Of a stretch of 7,417 nucleotides of DNA, positions 4,854 to 7,417 are shown one piece after another; position 1 is the stretch's first letter; every line of letters begins with the position of its first letter. The notes under the pieces were generated by a model. The model ran no database searches, was not told the origin of the DNA, and saw only the letters and a program-made list of their open reading frames with translations. The position numbers and the translations under genes were made by a program. Source of the stretch: JBBDWJ01 sp040902925 (lineage in GTDB: Bacteria > Acidobacteriota > Terriglobia > Bryobacterales > UBA6623); assembly GCA_040902925.1 (NCBI GenBank), contig JBBDWJ010000072.1, positions 1-7,417 of the forward strand, given 5' to 3'.

Positions 4854-7229
4854 TCAGAAGAATCGCACCATGTAGGTGAATCGCACGCCTCGTCCGATCT
4901 CGGGCGCCAGATCCTTGATGAAGGAAGAGTGATTGCGGTAAAGCCGGTCGCCAACGTTGAAAACGTTCACCGAGAACTGGTGAGCCAAATGCTGCTGGGC
5001 GTAGGTGTAGGAAGCCTTCAGATCGATCACGGCGTAACCCGGCGTGCGCGTTTCACCCGTGAATGTTTGATGCTGCTGGCTGGCGAGAATCAATTCCGGA
5101 GTGATCTGGAAGCCGCTGCGGTTGAACGTAACCCCGAATTTGCCTCGCAACGGCGGAATACGCGGCAGAGGCGTGTTGGTGTTCGTGTCCTGGGCGTCAA
5201 CGAAATCGAGGCCTAGGTTCAGCCAAAGATTCCGGTGGACGCCAAGGTTCAGGTTCGCCTCCGCGCCGGTGAAGCGCGCGTCGCGCTGCGTGAACTCGAT
5301 AACGCGCAATCCGCCGTCTTCTTCGCCGGTGGCGAAGGGAAAGACAAAATTACTAAAGGCGTAATAGAACAGGTTGAGATCGCCGCGAACGCGTCCCTCG
5401 TTGTGCCGCAGGGAGAGGTCCAGGCCGTTGCCGGTTTCGGCGTTCAGGTTCGGGTCGCCGATTTCGAACGCCAGGTTGCCGATATGAGGACCGAAGTTGT
5501 ACAGCTCTTCGAGCGCCGGGGCGCGATAGTTGTGCGAATAGTTCGCGACGAAGGCCCCGCCCTTCCACAAGTCAGCGTGGATTCCGGCCCCCGCTGAAGC
5601 CCCGGTGAAATTTCGATTCACCGCATCGGCGATCTCTTCGTCATGGCCTTCCTCTTCGCCTGGCGTCTCGTCCTCGTGCGCGTGGCCGCGCGCGGCAAAC
5701 GCGGGCGTATAGCGCTCGGTTTCGAGCCGTCCGCCGAACTGAAACTTGACGCGCTCGAAGCCCAGCTCCTCGAGGGCGAACACGGCGAATCCGGTTTGAT
5801 CGACCGGCGGAGACAGCGCTTCCTCGCCCGTTACGTCGTAGGCGCGGTCCAGGCCCCAGAAACCAAAGCGGCCGCTGAGCGGGCCGCGCGCGCGCTGCTC
5901 AAACACTCCGCGGTAGATGAACTGCTGTTGGCCGAACTCGGTGGCGATTTCGCGCTCGCCCCCTTCGCGAAACTCGATCTCGTCGTGCGCCCAGTCGGTG
6001 TAGTTGAGTTTGAGGTTGAAGCTCTCGAACAGCGAGCCCATTTCGCGCAGGCCCCAGCTGAAGCGGTAGTTATTGCGCCGCGAGTCGAGCCCCACGCGTT
6101 CGAGCTCCGCCTCCGCATCCCCCTCGCCGGCTTGCTCTTCTCCATCCGCGCCGCCCTCCTCGTGTGCGTGATCGCCGTGCAGCACCTGGGCGAAGGGCAC
6201 GCCGTAAGAGCCCCGGTCGACTTTCGTGTCGAAGCTGAAAAATGTCTTGTCGCCGTACCAGCCGAGGCCGCCGCCGCCGTTTGCGATGCGCGATCGCGAG
6301 TTGAAGACGACCCCTTGCGGTGAGTTGTAGTCGCCGCTGCGAGTGCCGCCGGCTTCGCCCCACAGCATCCATTTGCCGATACCGTACTCGAAGCCTGTCG
6401 CCCCGCCGGCCAGGGCATTGGCAGATCCTGCCGACCCGGAGACGAACCCCCGCAGCCCTTGGTGCGCGTGCTGGTGCATTTCGTGATGCCGGCTGACGGC
6501 ATTCACCGTGCCGCCCATCGCATTGCCGCTATAGAGCAGCGTTGCCGGACCCTTGACGATTTCCAGGCGTTCGAGCTGGGCCGGATTGATCAGCTCGCCA
6601 TGATCGCCCGACTGCGACGAGAGCGTTCCGGTGCGGATGCCATCCTCCATCACCAGCACGCGGTCGCCATCGAATCCGCGGATGATCGGGCGCGCCGCCC
6701 CCGGCCCGAAGCTGCGTTTGGCGATGCCGGTTCCGACCTGATGGCTGAGCGCCTCGCCCAACGACACGTCGGTACGCTCGGCAAGGCTGTAGGCGTCCAA
6801 GGAGTTCACGGCGTTGAAGGATTCGAAGGCGGTTTCCTGCTTTTCTGAAGCCGTTACCGTCACTTCATAGCGCTGCGTCGTGAGCTCCAGGGTGAAGTCG
6901 GCGGTGGCTTCGCCGCCCGCGGCGAGGTTCACGGTCTTGGCTGCTTCGGTGAACAAGCCGTCGAGATGCGCCGCGACGTGATATGCCCCTGGCGGCACGC
7001 GCTCGAAGCGGTAGACGCCGTCGTCGCCGCTCAGCGCCGAGCGGCCCAGCTCGACGATCAGCACGCTCGCGCCGTGCAGGGGACCGCTGGTTTCCTTCAT
7101 CGTGACCGTGCCGCTGATAGTCCCCGTCGACTGCGCTGCCGCGACCGAAACGCAGCCGACCAGCGCGAGCAGAGCAGCGGAAAAGGCGAGTAAACGCCGC
7201 TTAGGCGTCGGGGGATACAGGTAAGTCAT
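4854..7229 (-). CDS. TonB-dependent outer-membrane receptor, CarboxypepD_reg-like N-domain, ZnuD-like with His-rich loops
   Basis: A 791-residue receptor for energy-dependent uptake across the outer membrane. Order of parts: signal peptide 1-33 (AAAQ, cleavage near 32-33); CarboxypepD_reg-like Ig domain about 36-118 ('GTISGTVT', 'DGVYRFERVPPGAYHV'); plug about 125-245, with RGFDGDRVLVMEDG at 184-197; 22-strand-type barrel to the end, closing in the aromatic C-terminus ...YMVRFF. The plug segment G208-D-H210 followed by 'LEIVKGPATLLYSG' (222-235) and 'MGGTVN' resembles ZnuD-type zinc receptors. Three histidine/acid-rich stretches fit metal capture: HHEMHQHAH (248-256), H351-G-D-H-A-H356 followed by Glu-rich sequence, and 516-533 with H516, H518 and H529. 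Metal specificity (Zn, Ni or Cu) is inferred. No good Shine-Dalgarno precedes the ATG, though the signal peptide supports it. A LytTR regulator gene ends 101 bp upstream, and a His-rich membrane protein gene follows downstream. Confidence 0.95.
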   Translation of the reverse strand: MTYLYPPTPKRRLLAFSAALLALVGCVSVAAAQSTGTISGTVTMKETSGPLHGASVLIVELGRSALSGDDGVYRFERVPPGAYHVAAHLDGLFTEAAKTVNLAAGGEATADFTLELTTQRYEVTVTASEKQETAFESFNAVNSLDAYSLAERTDVSLGEALSHQVGTGIAKRSFGPGAARPIIRGFDGDRVLVMEDGIRTGTLSSQSGDHGELINPAQLERLEIVKGPATLLYSGNAMGGTVNAVSRHHEMHQHAHQGLRGFVSGSAGSANALAGGATGFEYGIGKWMLWGEAGGTRSGDYNSPQGVVFNSRSRIANGGGGLGWYGDKTFFSFDTKVDRGSYGVPFAQVLHGDHAHEEGGADGEEQAGEGDAEAELERVGLDSRRNNYRFSWGLREMGSLFESFNLKLNYTDWAHDEIEFREGGEREIATEFGQQQFIYRGVFEQRARGPLSGRFGFWGLDRAYDVTGEEALSPPVDQTGFAVFALEELGFERVKFQFGGRLETERYTPAFAARGHAHEDETPGEEEGHDEEIADAVNRNFTGASAGAGIHADLWKGGAFVANYSHNYRAPALEELYNFGPHIGNLAFEIGDPNLNAETGNGLDLSLRHNEGRVRGDLNLFYYAFSNFVFPFATGEEDGGLRVIEFTQRDARFTGAEANLNLGVHRNLWLNLGLDFVDAQDTNTNTPLPRIPPLRGKFGVTFNRSGFQITPELILASQQHQTFTGETRTPGYAVIDLKASYTYAQQHLAHQFSVNVFNVGDRLYRNHSSFIKDLAPEIGRGVRFTYMVRFF

Positions 7230-7330
7230 TGCGAATTTGCAGTTTATTAACCCTGCAGACTAGACGCCAGGGAAACCTGATGAACGGGATGGTCACGAGG
7301 GATGAGCGGGCTGAATTTCCCGCCAGGCGG

Positions 7331-7417
7331 CTAGCGCAGAATATCGCGAAGTATCGGCGCCTGTCTCTTGCTGACGGTGAACTGCAGTCCGTTGGTCAGC
7401 GTCAGCAGCCAGCGCTG
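7331..7417 (-). CDS. C-terminal end of a LytTR-domain DNA-binding regulator (partial)
   Basis: Only the last 28 codons and a TAG are in the window. The peptide runs QRWLLTLTNG, then LQFTVSKRQAPILRDILR. This matches the typical end of LytTR domains (LytR/AlgR-type response regulators): a strand with a hydrophobic-T-N-G turn, then hydrophobic-x-V-S-[RK]-R followed by a short helix. Such proteins usually carry an N-terminal receiver domain, which would lie beyond the right edge, so whether this is a full response regulator cannot be seen. The gene points toward the TonB receptor with a 101-bp gap, making readthrough or local regulation possible. A short GC hairpin follows the stop but has no T-tract. 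Confidence 0.7.
   Translation of the reverse strand, partial: QRWLLTLTNGLQFTVSKRQAPILRDILR

Noticed and set aside
5643..6323. 226-codon plus-strand open frame
   Set aside because: It lies antisense to the TonB receptor barrel, has an Ala/Glu/Val-biased composition and no recognisable domain.
7230..7260. Zur box upstream of the TonB receptor
   Set aside because: An AT-rich stretch and repeated TGCAG are present, but no palindrome resembling known Zur operators could be found by eye.
7306..7330. Possible terminator for the LytTR gene
   Set aside because: GCGGG/CCCGC with an 8-nt loop and CCGC-CAG-GCGG can form short hairpins, but neither is followed by a T-tract and the stems are only 4-5 bp.

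Overview
The window is high-GC DNA from a Gram-negative bacterium. A TonB-dependent outer-membrane receptor, an exported PQQ-type propeller and a lipoprotein imply a diderm envelope. Three things are typical of Acidobacteriota from soil or sediment: a CarboxypepD_reg-like domain fused to a TonB receptor, the 'WRGP' family of exported PQQ-like propellers, and an exported SxxK serine hydrolase. This lineage call is an inference from family content; no rRNA or marker gene is present.

Layout, left to right. (1) Positions 1-1538, minus strand: an exported beta-lactamase/class C-type serine hydrolase with complete catalytic motifs. It has a GTG start and strong ribosome binding site, and its last residues run off the left edge. 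(2) 1596-2933, minus: an exported PQQ-like beta-propeller protein, 57 bp upstream of the hydrolase and probably co-transcribed with it. (3) 2934-3111: the divergent promoter region. (4) 3112-4041, plus: a lipoprotein alpha/beta hydrolase, apparently expressed from a near-leaderless transcript. (5) 4038-4541, minus: an unrecognised five-helix membrane protein that converges on the hydrolase, the two stop codons sharing one CTAG. (6) 4542-4853: a 312-bp gap carrying two REP-like palindromes in opposite orientation within a larger imperfect inverted repeat. (7) 4854-7229, minus: a 791-residue TonB-dependent receptor with histidine/acidic-rich loops and a plug resembling ZnuD-type zinc receptors. 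(8) 7331-7417, minus: the last 28 residues of a LytTR-type DNA-binding response regulator.

Most of the window deals with the cell envelope: exported hydrolases, a periplasmic propeller and metal-type uptake. The most suggestive pairing is the His-rich TonB receptor with the downstream membrane protein, which has its own His cluster (H51, H60, H64, H80, H82, H123). A LytTR regulator lies just upstream of the receptor. A metal-acquisition role is inference. No CRISPR array, tRNA, rRNA, transposase or phage gene was seen. No convincing undescribed multi-gene system is evident; the REP-like element and the receptor/membrane-protein pair are the items most worth following up.
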